Shown: one piece after another, positions 1-8,640 of the stretch | Numbering within the stretch: position 1 is the first letter of the stretch | Layout: each line of letters begins with the position of its first letter | Source of the DNA: Bacteroidota bacterium | GTDB lineage: Bacteria > Bacteroidota > Bacteroidia > Bacteroidales > Prolixibacteraceae | Reading direction: 5' to 3' | Assembly (NCBI GenBank): GCA_030698405.1 | Contig: JAUYMU010000005.1 | Span: 62,001 to 126,000 of the forward strand | Length of the DNA: 64,000 nucleotides | The notes under the pieces: model-generated | Told to the model about the DNA's origin: nothing | What the model saw: only the letters and a program-made list of their open reading frames with translations | Databases searched by the model: none | Made by a program: the position numbers and the translations under genes

Positions 1-127
1 TTCTGAAGTCAGTGTATTCAAGAGCCTTGGCCAGTTGGCGTGCGCCCCAATATTCATTTCCATGTTCATCGACCTGACGTATTTGTTCAAAAATGCTCAG
101 GGCTTTTTTTGATAATTCGTTTGCCAT
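1..127 (-). CDS. dinD: DinD-like DNA-damage-inducible protein, N-terminal part (cut by window edge)
   Basis: Only the first 42 codons are in the window; the gene runs off the left edge. The protein opens MANELSKKALSIFEQIRQVD and continues with a W-G-A-R-Q-L-A-K-A-L-E-Y stretch, the typical start of DinD/BRO-N family proteins. DinD is known in E. coli as a LexA-controlled protein that can inhibit RecA activities. It lies downstream of hsdS on the same strand, and dinD-like genes are common cargo of type I restriction loci. The start is the ATG at 125-127. Identification rests on a short stretch, so family is likely but full domain content is unseen. Confidence 0.7.
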   Translation of the reverse strand, partial: MANELSKKALSIFEQIRQVDEHGNEYWGARQLAKALEYTDFR

Positions 128-203
128 ATTTATTCGTGTTTAGGGTTCTTATCTTGGCTTTGATGTTGCTTACTAGCCGCCTATCCTCCCAATATCATTT
201 TCT

Positions 204-1574
204 CTACTTCGCGTTTGGCTTCTTCCAACACCCTCCCGGCTCCGCAGCCACATCCATTCCTTCCGTTACTTCGTAGCTTACCTTTTCTTTGGCGCCTACC
301 GTAACCTGCCCGTTCATCAGCATGGGCAACAGCCAGTCGCGGAGCGAAGCGAGTTGCTGGTTTTCGAGCTCAAGTAGATTTTGCCGTTCAAATATTGGCG
401 TTATAACTTCCGTAAATTTCTTAACGACACTCTTCTCTGGAAAGCAGGTTTTTATGGTCTTTAAAATACCACTGGATATTTCTTTAAATGTTGATCCTAC
501 TGCATGATTTTCAATTGTTGGAATCAAATTCTTGATTGTGTAGCAAATATATTCTGTGGGGAATCCTTTATTTGGTATAAATGATTTAAAGCCTTGATTG
601 GTTGTTACTTTTTCGCGCGAAATTGCCAAATAACCTATGGGGGCGCGAGAACTGAATAACACTGTACCTTTTGGCATAATATTTAAAGAAGCAGCTTTTA
701 TTCCTTTTTCACTGACATCCAATTCACCTTTTGTAATGAATTTATTTCCTGAATTTAAAGACAAATCTTTAGGCGTAATCCAGGCAGTACCAGTCTTCGA
801 AAAGTATTCATCTATTTCTCGTGGAGGCGTGCTACCTCCAATGATCTCACCTAAACAAGATAAATTTCCAACTTTCCATCCCTCCGGAATCTCCCTTTTC
901 AATTCCTCGTTCCAAACCATTTTGCCGCCACTGGACTTGTAGCCCCTGCCTTCGGTGGTTGAGTTTGTAGAGGCGTTCCCTGAGCTTGTCGAAGGGGGAA
1001 ACTCAAACTGCACAAACCAGTAATCGTAAAGCAATTTGGCCATTTGCTCCAACTCGCGGTTGATGCGGTTGTTGAGTTCGATTTTGGAATCGAGGGAGGA
1101 AAGTACGGAAGCGATTTTTTGTTGGGTGCTTACATCAGGAATTGGTAAAACTTGTAACTTCAAAGCACCTTCATTTACTCTCTTACGGCCAGAAGTGCCT
1201 TCCATACAGCTTATTGCTTTTTTTCTAAAAGCAGGGCTTTTGGCTAAGTAAAAAACATAATCCTGAATAGAGTTCCCATTACTTCTTAAAACTATGAATT
1301 CTGAAGAGCCAAATGCAACCTCTCCATCATCCAAAATATCAACTTGTGCAGTTTTCCCATTTTCAAGACAAGGTGTTATTTTTGCAACCAATGTATCTCC
1401 ATTTCGAAATTTTGGACCCGCACTGTATTCTGCCAACACGAATCCTCTAATTTTCTTTTCAAATGGAGTCAGCTTTTCCATTGCTATTTTCTTAGCAATG
1501 TTCCCTTTTGTAATTCTTTCAGGAGGATTAAATTGAATTGCTTTCCCAAGTTCTATATTTCTCCAACTACTCAT
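204..1574 (-). CDS. hsdS: Type I restriction enzyme specificity subunit HsdS
   Basis: The 456-residue protein has the usual layout of two target-recognition domains, each followed by a coiled-coil spacer. TRD1 is about residues 1-150, with spacer 'SLDSKIELNNRINRELEQMA' near 165-185. TRD2 starts near 'REIPEGWKVGNL', and the second spacer ends 'LRDWLLPMLMNGQV'. HsdS picks the DNA target for the HsdM/HsdR complex. Its ATG overlaps the stop of the small upstream ORF. The linker between the halves carries an unusual Ser/Thr/Gly-rich insert encoded by a repeat element. The last residues (ending PNAK) lie in one frame, while another frame stays open to a TAG at 181-183, so a frameshift near 240-250 is possible. 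Confidence 0.9.
   Translation of the reverse strand: MSSWRNIELGKAIQFNPPERITKGNIAKKIAMEKLTPFEKKIRGFVLAEYSAGPKFRNGDTLVAKITPCLENGKTAQVDILDDGEVAFGSSEFIVLRSNGNSIQDYVFYLAKSPAFRKKAISCMEGTSGRKRVNEGALKLQVLPIPDVSTQQKIASVLSSLDSKIELNNRINRELEQMAKLLYDYWFVQFEFPPSTSSGNASTNSTTEGRGYKSSGGKMVWNEELKREIPEGWKVGNLSCLGEIIGGSTPPREIDEYFSKTGTAWITPKDLSLNSGNKFITKGELDVSEKGIKAASLNIMPKGTVLFSSRAPIGYLAISREKVTTNQGFKSFIPNKGFPTEYICYTIKNLIPTIENHAVGSTFKEISSGILKTIKTCFPEKSVVKKFTEVITPIFERQNLLELENQQLASLRDWLLPMLMNGQVTVGAKEKVSYEVTEGMDVAAEPGGCWKKPNAK
978..996. repeat. CCCTGAGC-type palindromic repeat inside hsdS
   Basis: The 19-base sequence CCCTGAGCTTGTCGAAGGG is a well-known dispersed short repeat of bacterial intergenic DNA. Here it lies in frame inside hsdS and encodes part of the linker 'PPSTSSGN' between the two recognition domains. 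Flanking bases also look repeat-like, so the insert probably spans about 940-1000. Confidence 0.7.
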
Positions 1575-1701
1575 CCTTCGCCCCTCCCAACTTTTTGATC
1601 AGTTTATCGAAATCGGATTCATAGCTATTATAGAGTTTTCGCTTATTTGAGTTATCCGGAATTTCCGGATAGGTGCAATTCTCATTTATTTCGTTGTTCA
1701 T
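1567..1701 (-). CDS. Small ORF (44 aa) coupled to hsdS
   Basis: This ORF starts at the ATG 1699-1701 and ends with a TAG that overlaps the hsdS start (GATGAGTAG). The product starts MNNEINENCTYPEIPDN and ends DFDKLIKKLGGAKDE; it is charged, without a signal peptide or membrane segment. The tight overlap with hsdS and a start only a few bases from the end of the upstream DUF1016 remnant suggest it is translated as part of the operon. No function is recognised. It could instead be a translational coupler. Confidence 0.5.
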   Translation of the reverse strand: MNNEINENCTYPEIPDNSNKRKLYNSYESDFDKLIKKLGGAKDE

Positions 1702-1704
1702 AAT

Positions 1705-2488
1705 TTAATCCTCCGCCAGATTTTCAAATTCGTGCAGCCATTCGGTCAGTTTTTGCTGTAGCAATTGTTTGTCGGGCAAATAGAGGCTGTATTCCGAAGC
1801 ATAAATATTGGCTTCTTTTCAGAATATCTTCGGGTTTTACCACCCTGTGGCCTTCGTTGGCCAGCTTCATCACTTCTTCTTTGTTCCGGCTCAAAGCAAG
1901 GCGTTCGTAAAGTGATGAGTGGTATTGACGTTTCAAGTCTTTTAAGCTCCAATTGTTCGCGGCACATTCAATCTCATAAAAGCTACGCTCCTGTGGATTT
2001 TCAATACGCATAAGGATTAAATAATGCGACCAGGAAATCTGAAAACGAGGCATTTGTAATTCCGCAGAAGGTGTCTGCGGAATTGGAACAAGTGTTTTAT
2101 CCGTATTTCCCAAATTCCTCAAAGGTGTTGCGGAAATTAAACCAGACTGATTTTCATTGCTTTGCAATTTACGAGAAGGTCTCTCGTAAATTGAGTAAGC
2201 AAGATAGAATTGACGCATTTGTTCCAAATTTCTTTGAGAAAAACCTTTGCCAAACTTTTCCACAAGTTGTTTTGAAAGGTCTTTTATTAGCTGCTTTCCA
2301 TATTCCGCCCGCTCTTTTCCTTGCTGTTCGTCTTCCACAATCATGCGGCCTATTTCGAAATAGGTAGTCACCATCGCCAGATTTACAGTGGTGGCAACCT
2401 TTTTACGTGCAAGTTCTATCAGTTCGGCAACTTTGCTAAATAACTGACTTTCGTTGGAATTTACTCCCGTTTTATGCCTGTTCATCAC
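1705..2488 (-). pseudogene. DUF1016 (YhcG-type) gene, internally deleted and frameshifted
   Basis: The first ~215 codons encode a normal DUF1016 N-terminal domain: helical start, 'YGKQLIKDLSKQLVEKFGKG', 'QISWSHYLILMRIENPQERS', ending 'VVKPEDILK'. In an intact relative (such as the neighbour at 2472-3509) a PDDEXK nuclease domain of ~100 residues follows. Here it is missing. The frame runs into RSQYLCFGI and ends at 1724, while the other frame resumes at about 1815 with 'EANIYASEYSLYLPDKQLLQ', the normal C-terminal tail, ending at the TAA 1705-1707. A deletion of roughly 120 codons with a frame change explains this. Its start overlaps the previous gene by 17 bases. It may still make an N-domain-only protein. 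Confidence 0.8.
2058..2193. repeat. Three palindromes in the DUF1016 linker
   Basis: Three hairpin-forming palindromes sit within 136 bases. 2058-2084 has perfect 11-base arms (AATTCCGCAGA) around AGGTG. 2165-2193 has perfect 12-base arms (CAATTTACGAGA) around AGGTC. 2112-2138 is an imperfect copy around AGGTG. They encode the low-complexity linker between the DUF1016 N-terminal helices and the conserved SWSHY segment. Confidence 0.85.
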
Positions 2489-3509
2489 TCATCCTCCTTA
2501 GTTCTTCGTTTTGGATTTCTTTTTTCAATTCGTCGAGCAGTTGCGTTTCCGACGGCAAATAGAGTTGATACTGACTTGCCATGATGGAGCGATTATCTTG
2601 TGGAAGCGAAAGTTTAACCATTTCGTTGTTCTTTCTGGCGCACAGCAAAATACCAATGGTCGGGTTTTCTTCCGGGAGTTTTTCGTATCGGTCGTAATGA
2701 TTTACATACATCTGTAATTGTCCCAGATCTTTGTGGGTAATTTTCTTGGTTTTGATATCGATTACCACAAAACACCGTAACAAACGATTGTAAAAAATGA
2801 GGTCGGCAAAGTATTCATCATCTTCAATTAAAAAGCGTTTTTGTCGGGCTACAAAACAGTATCCATTACCCAATTCAAGCATAAACTGCTGTAAATGTTC
2901 AATTAAGGCCGATTCCAGGTCTTTTTCGTAGTATTGTGGTTTTCGTTCAAGCCCTAAAAATTCCAATATCATTGGGTCTTTCACAATCTCGTGTGGCAGT
3001 TCGGGCAATCTCTCTTTGCGTGCTACTGCCATCACTGAATCCTTGTCGTTACTTAGCAGCAAACGCTCAAACAAACCCGAACTGATTTGCCTTTCCAGCT
3101 CGCGTCCGGTCCAGGCATTCTTCACTGCTTCAAGCTCGTAATACTCTCTTTTACTGTCATCTTCAATTTGAATCAACATTCTGTATTGTGTCCAGTTCAA
3201 TTGTGAACGCAGTGCGTTCACAATTGGATATGTGCGATAAAACTGACGACACCAGTTTAATTGTCGGTACGAAAATCCACTTCCGAATTCAGGTTCTATT
3301 TCGTTGGCCAACCCTCGTATTAAATAAGCGCCGTAATCAGCACGTTCTTTACCTTGTTGTTCTTCGACGAAAATACGCTCTCCCAGTTTCCAATACATCT
3401 GTACCCGGTGAAACTCTACACTACGCACCGCTTGCGTACGAGCTAGTCCAATGATCGTTTTAACATCCTGAACAAACGAACCCGAAATGATTTGGTCATT
3501 CTTTTTCAT
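2472..3509 (-). CDS. DUF1016 / YhcG-type PDDEXK nuclease-like protein
   Basis: The 345-residue protein has the DUF1016 N-terminal helical domain (about 1-155; 'QGKERADYGAYLI', 'SQLNWTQYRMLIQIEDDSKR') and a C-terminal nuclease-like domain (about 180-330). In the latter, 'FADLIFYNR' followed by 'VVIDIKTKK' matches the PDDEXK core, with D in place of the usual E before I-K. Proteins of this family are frequent passengers in restriction loci; their DNA substrate is not settled. It overlaps hsdM by 14 bases and the next DUF1016 copy by 17, so it is co-translated with hsdM. A 29-base near-perfect palindrome encodes its linker 'IVNALRSQLNW'. Confidence 0.85.
   Translation of the reverse strand: MKKNDQIISGSFVQDVKTIIGLARTQAVRSVEFHRVQMYWKLGERIFVEEQQGKERADYGAYLIRGLANEIEPEFGSGFSYRQLNWCRQFYRTYPIVNALRSQLNWTQYRMLIQIEDDSKREYYELEAVKNAWTGRELERQISSGLFERLLLSNDKDSVMAVARKERLPELPHEIVKDPMILEFLGLERKPQYYEKDLESALIEHLQQFMLELGNGYCFVARQKRFLIEDDEYFADLIFYNRLLRCFVVIDIKTKKITHKDLGQLQMYVNHYDRYEKLPEENPTIGILLCARKNNEMVKLSLPQDNRSIMASQYQLYLPSETQLLDELKKEIQNEELRRMSDEQA
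3198..3226. repeat. 29-base palindrome in intact DUF1016 gene
   Basis: Perfect 14-base arms (CAATTGTGAACGCA and its complement) flank a single central base. The palindrome lies at the same linker position as the three palindromes in the neighbouring broken DUF1016 copy, but its sequence differs. Confidence 0.85.
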
Positions 3510-5127
3510 ACTTTAATCCTCCCAATTGCTTGTTAATCTCAGCTTCCAGTTTTTTTGATTCAGCAAAAAGACTGTTTAAATTGGTTTTAAACCCAGACAT
3601 TTTGCTTTCAAATTCTTCAGGAGTAATGTCTGTATATTCAATTTTTACATCGAAATATTGCCCGGCGCTGAAGGAGTAGTTCTTTTCTTTGATTTCGTCG
3701 TACGAAAGCGCCACCGAAAAATCTTCAACGGCCACTTTGTTATTAAACGTGTCGATGATTTTTTGCTCTTCAAGAGCCGAAAGTACAGTTTTCTGGTTTT
3801 TACCGTCTTTCTCCATCGTGCCCAGTCCCGACGCGTCAATCAGTACAATTTTTCCGTTGGTGTTGGTTTTGTCGATAAACAAAATGGAAACGTTGGTGCC
3901 GGTAGTGGCAAATATATTGCTGGGCATGGAAACCACTCCTGCCAGCATTTTCTTTTCAATCAGGCGTTCGCGTATTTTACGGTCAATCCCACTCTGGGCG
4001 GTTACAAAACCCGTGGGCACAACCACCGCGGCTTTTCCTTTGCTGCTCAGAGAAAACATGATGTGCTGAATAAACAGCAGGTAAATAGACATCTTGTCTT
4101 TGGCTGCTTTCGGAATATTTGGAATTCCGGCAAAAAAACGTTCGTGGTTTTGTTTGGTATCCAAATCGGCATGGAAATCGCTAAAGTCGAGCTTAAACGG
4201 CGGATTAGAAACGATGTAGTCGAACTTCATCAGCCCGTTTTCGTCCTTGTGATAAGGGTGCAGAATGGTGTTCCCCTGAATGATGTTCTGGATAGAATGC
4301 GCCAGGTTGTTCAAAATCAGGTTCAGGCGCAACAGGCTCGACGATTTTTGCGAAATATCCTGCGAGTAAATGGTACATTTCTGTTCGCCAATGGCATGGG
4401 CCAGGTTCATGAGCAGCGTACCCGATCCCGCACTTGGATCGCAACAAGTTACGTTTTGTACTTTTTCGGTGACCAGTATGGCAGCCATAATCTTGGCTAC
4501 GGCGTGGGGTGTGTAATATTCGGCATATTTTCCGCCGCTGTCTTTGTTGTAATCCTTGATCAGGTATTCGAAAATGGTGGCGAAGAAATCGTATTTTTCC
4601 TTAAAAATGTGTTCGAAACTAAAGGGCACCAGCTTGTTCATAATCGCGCGGCAAAACGCATCGCGTTTCGATGTGTCCGAAATGTATTCGCTCACCCGGT
4701 CGAACAGGGTGACTTTGGTTCCGCCCTCGGTTTTTACCGAGAAAATATCGTTGTTGGTAATGGCAATGTCGCGCAGGGTATCGTCAAAAGTCTTGGCAAA
4801 ATCAGGATTATTCTGCTTTTCGAATAAACTGGAAATAAAATGGTCGGGTTTTAAACGGGCTGTTTCCTCGTGCAACTGCATCATCAGCATTTCGTAATCG
4901 TTCTCCGAATAGCTTGCCAGTTCTTTTCCCCAATCTTCAGCTTCGTTTAATCTTTCATCCAGTTTCTTGATTTCCCAGGCAAACTTATCGTTCATAAATT
5001 TGTACAAAAACACCTGGGTAATTATCTTAAACTCATTCCCATCGTTGCCCAATCCGTAGTTGGCACAAACGCCTTTCAGCTCATCAATCAGAAGCTTTGT
5101 CTTGTTCTGAAAATCAATCGTCGTCAT
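3496..5127 (-). CDS. hsdM: Type I restriction-modification methyltransferase subunit HsdM
   Basis: The 543-residue protein is an N6-adenine methyltransferase subunit. An N-terminal HsdM helical domain (about 1-150) precedes the catalytic domain. In it, 'GGKYAEYYTPHAVAKIM' leads to the SAM-binding motif I 'CDPSAGSGTLL', and motif IV is 'YIVSNPPFKLDF' (NPPF catalytic loop). A C-terminal coiled tail ('ESKKLEAEINKQL') fits HsdS contact. Its start overlaps the hsdR stop by four bases (ATGA), a classic sign of coupling. It methylates the target chosen by HsdS and forms the core of the restriction complex. Confidence 0.96.
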   Translation of the reverse strand: MTTIDFQNKTKLLIDELKGVCANYGLGNDGNEFKIITQVFLYKFMNDKFAWEIKKLDERLNEAEDWGKELASYSENDYEMLMMQLHEETARLKPDHFISSLFEKQNNPDFAKTFDDTLRDIAITNNDIFSVKTEGGTKVTLFDRVSEYISDTSKRDAFCRAIMNKLVPFSFEHIFKEKYDFFATIFEYLIKDYNKDSGGKYAEYYTPHAVAKIMAAILVTEKVQNVTCCDPSAGSGTLLMNLAHAIGEQKCTIYSQDISQKSSSLLRLNLILNNLAHSIQNIIQGNTILHPYHKDENGLMKFDYIVSNPPFKLDFSDFHADLDTKQNHERFFAGIPNIPKAAKDKMSIYLLFIQHIMFSLSSKGKAAVVVPTGFVTAQSGIDRKIRERLIEKKMLAGVVSMPSNIFATTGTNVSILFIDKTNTNGKIVLIDASGLGTMEKDGKNQKTVLSALEEQKIIDTFNNKVAVEDFSVALSYDEIKEKNYSFSAGQYFDVKIEYTDITPEEFESKMSGFKTNLNSLFAESKKLEAEINKQLGGLKYEKE

Positions 5128-8100
5128 ATCGTTCTTCCGTAAAATTCGTCCATGTATTCCTTCACCACCAATTTGTTGATGTATTTCGTGGCTTCGGCAT
5201 CTAAATCAATTTTTTTTACATTTTTAAACTGCCTGATGATCAGGCGACCCACCATTGTGGTGAAATAACTTCCAGTTGCCAATACTCTGGTATTTTGAAG
5301 CACCTGCTCATCGACATCTGTTTTCACTCCTTTCAGCGCTTCAAAAATTTGTCGTTCGCGCTGGGTGAGTGTTCCTTTTTCGGCCAGCCGTTTGTGGATA
5401 CGGGCATATTTCGCATCGTTCTCGTATTTGGCTTTCAGTAAATTGTTACGGCGGTTCAGTTCGCTCACCTTGTCGAATATTTTGGTCAACGCGCCAATGT
5501 TCCGCTTCATTTCGTCCTGTGTAATCTCGTTTAAGTTTTTCTTTTTAAACAAACGTTCCAGCTCTTCTTTCAGGCTGATAAACTCCGGATCGTGTTGGTC
5601 GAAATTGCTTAGCAGCGCTTCCCTTGTTTTCCGCAGTGTGTCTTTCAGTTCGTCGGCCAGCACCAGTTCTTCTTCCGATATTTTCACGAACATAAACAGC
5701 ACATCTTCCAGCGCAATATTCAGTAAATTGTTTGAATCGGTTCCGTTTTCAAGGCTTTCCTTGTCGTTCAGCAAAGCTAAATGATTGTTGGCTTCGCGCG
5801 ACAGAATGGTTAATTTTTTAAAATCGAGTTGTTCCAGCAGTTCGTAATGGCCAAACAAACGGATGAGGTTGTACAGGCTTTTGGCATTCTCCAGCACCTT
5901 CACCAGTTGCAACATCGTTTTTTTATCCTGAATAAGGCTGACTTGTTGCGAGAAGATTTCGGCATTTTGTGTGTCGAACCGAAACAGGATGTCTTTGATG
6001 TCCTGAATTTCGCTTTCAATCTCATCTTTCGATTTAAAAAGCTGGTTGTAATGCTCCATTTCGTCGCCCAGTTCCAGTTGCAACTCATCGAAATAGGCTT
6101 TGTTGGTGGCGTCGAACTCTTTGCGGATGTCGGCAAAATCGACCACATAACCATATCGAAATTCCTTATAGGGTCGGTTCACCCGCGTCAGCGCCTGCAA
6201 CAAATTGTGCCGTTTGATCACCCGTCCGATATAAAGTTTCTTCAACCGCTTGGCATCAAACCCTGTGAGGAGCATGTTGTAAACAAACAGGAAGTCGATC
6301 TTGCCATCTTTAAAATCCTCCACCAGTTTCTTACGCTCTTCCTTGGTTTCCACATCGTGCAAAATCACGGCTGCCGATTTAACTTTATACTTCAGCTTTT
6401 TCCGGTCGCCATAAGTAGGCGGATTGTCTTCTGCTGCTATTTTGAGTTCATGTTCTTCTATTTCTTTTTCAGCATAGTTCTCCTGAAAAATTTCGAACAT
6501 CATTTTGGCTTGTTCCGACGAATCGCAAACCACCATTCCGCCAATACCGGCTTCGTTCATGGCAATGCGGCTTTTTTCAAAGTCGGTTACAATGTATTCG
6601 AGCATGGGCTCCACAAATCTGTGATGGGCATAAATCAGTTTCCGGTCGGCTCCGCCACGAAGCACCTCAATTTCTTTCAGCGTTTCTTCGAGCACCATTT
6701 TGTAATTGCTCTCAATTTCTTCGCGAATCAGGCGAAGGGTGTATCCGTCGGCAATAGACGCGTTGTAATAGTATTTGTGTATGTAATCGCCAAACAAGGC
6801 TTTAGAATTGTAATCGGTGCCCAACAAAGGAGTTCCGGTTAGCCCAATTTTAATGGAATTGGGATCTGATTCTTTTAGGTTGGCCAGAAAACTTCCTTCC
6901 GGATTGTAACTGCGGTGCACCTCGTCTAAAAAGTAAATCCGTTGAATGCTGACATCGTAATCGTTCAAACTCACCACATCCGGATCGTCCTGAAACTTCT
7001 GAATATTGACCACCGTAATTTCGGGTTTGCCCGAATGGTTGTGAATAGCGCTGGTTTTCTTGATGTCGCGGGCAAATTCTTCCCTCGAATTGACATTGTG
7101 AACCACCAATCCGCGGCTTTTAAATTCCTTGCCCGCCTGAATCAACAGGTTCAGCCGATCGACAATAAAGTAAAACTTCGGAACAATGGATTTTTTCTGA
7201 AAATAGTCGGTCAGGTGCTGAACATTGAAATAGGCCAATGCCGTTTTTCCGCTTCCCTGCGTGTGCCAGATAATGCCTTTCCGGATGCCTTCTGCCAGTT
7301 TTCGTTCAATGGCTTTGGTCGCGAAAAGCTGCGGATAACGCATGATGTGTTTTTCAAGTCCTCTGGATTCCTTCACATAGGCCAGGCCATAGTGCAACAC
7401 AAAAGCCAGACGGTTTTTACTCAGCAGCGAAGTCGAAATGCGATTGGTGGGCGTGTCAGAATTTTTATTGGTAATAAACTCCGGCGAATGTTTGATGATT
7501 GCCAGGTTGTTGTCTTTTAAAATTTGGTTTTCGAGTTCGTCGTCTTCCTCGTTCAGCAGTGCCAATGAGTCGTAGCTTTCCTCTTCCCGGAAATAGTTAA
7601 AGATTGGTTCACGGTAGGAAGCCGAAGCATAGAACGCGCCTTCAAGAGGTAATGAAGAATCATTGTTATACTCCATGTTATTGGAGAAAATCATCAGTTG
7701 GGTGATGTTCACAAACTTCCTGAACTTCTTGTTCTGAAAACGCTGGTTGATCCGTTTCCGTTCTGCCAGAACGCCATCCTTGTTGTTGGGTTTCTTCACT
7801 TCAATAAAAACCAATGGCATTCCGTTAATCAGCAAAATAATATCGGAGCGAAATTCTTCGTCACCATTCCGGTATGTCAGTTCTGTAACAACATGAAAAG
7901 AGTTATTGTCGAAGTTTTCGAAGTCGATGAGTTTGATACCCGACTTTTCCGTTAGTTTTTCATAGAAAGCCTTCCCCAAATCTTCGTTGTCGAGCGAAAG
8001 GGCAACATCATCATAAAGCCGTTTAACGTCATCCGGTTTCATTTCAGAATTAATCCGGCAAATACTTTCAGTAAACAGATCGGTAAAAATGTTGGTTGTC

Positions 8101-8201
8101 TCATCCCATTTACAGCCTTTCAGCGACAGGTATTGATAACCCAATCTTGTGAGGTGCAAAATGGAAGGGATCTTCACCCTCGAATCTTCGTTAAAGGCCA
8201 T
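5124..8201 (-). CDS. hsdR: Type I restriction endonuclease subunit HsdR
   Basis: The 1025-residue protein has the full HsdR order. The N-terminal PDDEXK nuclease includes 'RSDIILLINGMPLVFIEVKK' near residue 120-140. It is followed by the SF2 translocase with Walker A 'HTQGSGKTAL', DEAD-box 'LDEVHRSY', motif III 'GLTGTPL' and a second RecA domain with 'LLTGFDAKRLKKLY' and 'QALTRVNRPYK'. A long helical C-terminus follows, which in this family docks on the methyltransferase. It is first in the operon. No frame breaks are seen, so the nuclease and motor should be active if HsdS is intact. Confidence 0.96.
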   Translation of the reverse strand: MAFNEDSRVKIPSILHLTRLGYQYLSLKGCKWDETTNIFTDLFTESICRINSEMKPDDVKRLYDDVALSLDNEDLGKAFYEKLTEKSGIKLIDFENFDNNSFHVVTELTYRNGDEEFRSDIILLINGMPLVFIEVKKPNNKDGVLAERKRINQRFQNKKFRKFVNITQLMIFSNNMEYNNDSSLPLEGAFYASASYREPIFNYFREEESYDSLALLNEEDDELENQILKDNNLAIIKHSPEFITNKNSDTPTNRISTSLLSKNRLAFVLHYGLAYVKESRGLEKHIMRYPQLFATKAIERKLAEGIRKGIIWHTQGSGKTALAYFNVQHLTDYFQKKSIVPKFYFIVDRLNLLIQAGKEFKSRGLVVHNVNSREEFARDIKKTSAIHNHSGKPEITVVNIQKFQDDPDVVSLNDYDVSIQRIYFLDEVHRSYNPEGSFLANLKESDPNSIKIGLTGTPLLGTDYNSKALFGDYIHKYYYNASIADGYTLRLIREEIESNYKMVLEETLKEIEVLRGGADRKLIYAHHRFVEPMLEYIVTDFEKSRIAMNEAGIGGMVVCDSSEQAKMMFEIFQENYAEKEIEEHELKIAAEDNPPTYGDRKKLKYKVKSAAVILHDVETKEERKKLVEDFKDGKIDFLFVYNMLLTGFDAKRLKKLYIGRVIKRHNLLQALTRVNRPYKEFRYGYVVDFADIRKEFDATNKAYFDELQLELGDEMEHYNQLFKSKDEIESEIQDIKDILFRFDTQNAEIFSQQVSLIQDKKTMLQLVKVLENAKSLYNLIRLFGHYELLEQLDFKKLTILSREANNHLALLNDKESLENGTDSNNLLNIALEDVLFMFVKISEEELVLADELKDTLRKTREALLSNFDQHDPEFISLKEELERLFKKKNLNEITQDEMKRNIGALTKIFDKVSELNRRNNLLKAKYENDAKYARIHKRLAEKGTLTQRERQIFEALKGVKTDVDEQVLQNTRVLATGSYFTTMVGRLIIRQFKNVKKIDLDAEATKYINKLVVKEYMDEFYGRTI

Positions 8202-8640
8202 AGGTTTGCAGTTTTTCGGTTATCTCAGCGTAACCGCGTTTCAACTTTAGGTAGATGATTTACCAAAGTGTCAAATGTAAGCATAGACGTTTAAAGACAA
8301 GCCATGCAAAACATATATTTTTTTGAAAGTTGGGATTGGAGGTGCGGGAAAAAAGAGTAAACCCCAGAGTGTATTTCCGGGGTTTGGGTGTTTGAACTTT
8401 TTTGAAGCTTCCTAAAGAGTGGTTGTTTTAATAATTGGTTGTAAGCGGGATATTTAGGTAGCTTGTGGGTTGATGTAGATGGAGGCGAAGGCAGAATAGC
8501 GATGGACTTCTCCATAGCTTAATGAACCATTTTGTAAGAGAATCGCACAAATAGTGGTGTGAGAGGTGGTTGCTGAGCCTGCCGAATTGAGCACTTCGTC
8601 AACTAACTACTGGCGGAGCCGTCTATTTGATTACCAGCTA
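8202..8640. other. Intergenic region upstream of hsdR
   Basis: No convincing gene. It must hold the hsdR promoter. A 74-codon minus-strand frame at 8291-8515 has low-complexity composition (Ser, Thr, Pro, Lys) and overlaps a terminator, so it is not annotated. Near 8560-8625 there is repeat-like sequence related to the CTGAGC/CTTCGTC dispersed repeats. Confidence 0.5.
8348..8385 (-). terminator. Rho-independent terminator
   Basis: On the minus strand AAACCCC and GGGGTTT form a 7-bp stem (8359-8365 with 8379-8385) around a 13-base loop. A T-rich tract (ACTCTTTTTT) follows. It would end transcripts from the gene at 8641-9423. Confidence 0.6.

Noticed and set aside
3658-4827. 389-codon plus-strand frame opposite hsdM
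   Set aside because: Antisense to a clear methyltransferase with intact motifs; composition is biased and no known domain is visible.
5829-6842. 337-codon plus-strand frame opposite hsdR
   Set aside because: Antisense to HsdR translocase domains; rich in Phe/His/Gln as expected from a shadow frame.
8291-8515. 74-codon minus-strand frame
   Set aside because: Low complexity, overlaps a likely terminator, no family resemblance.
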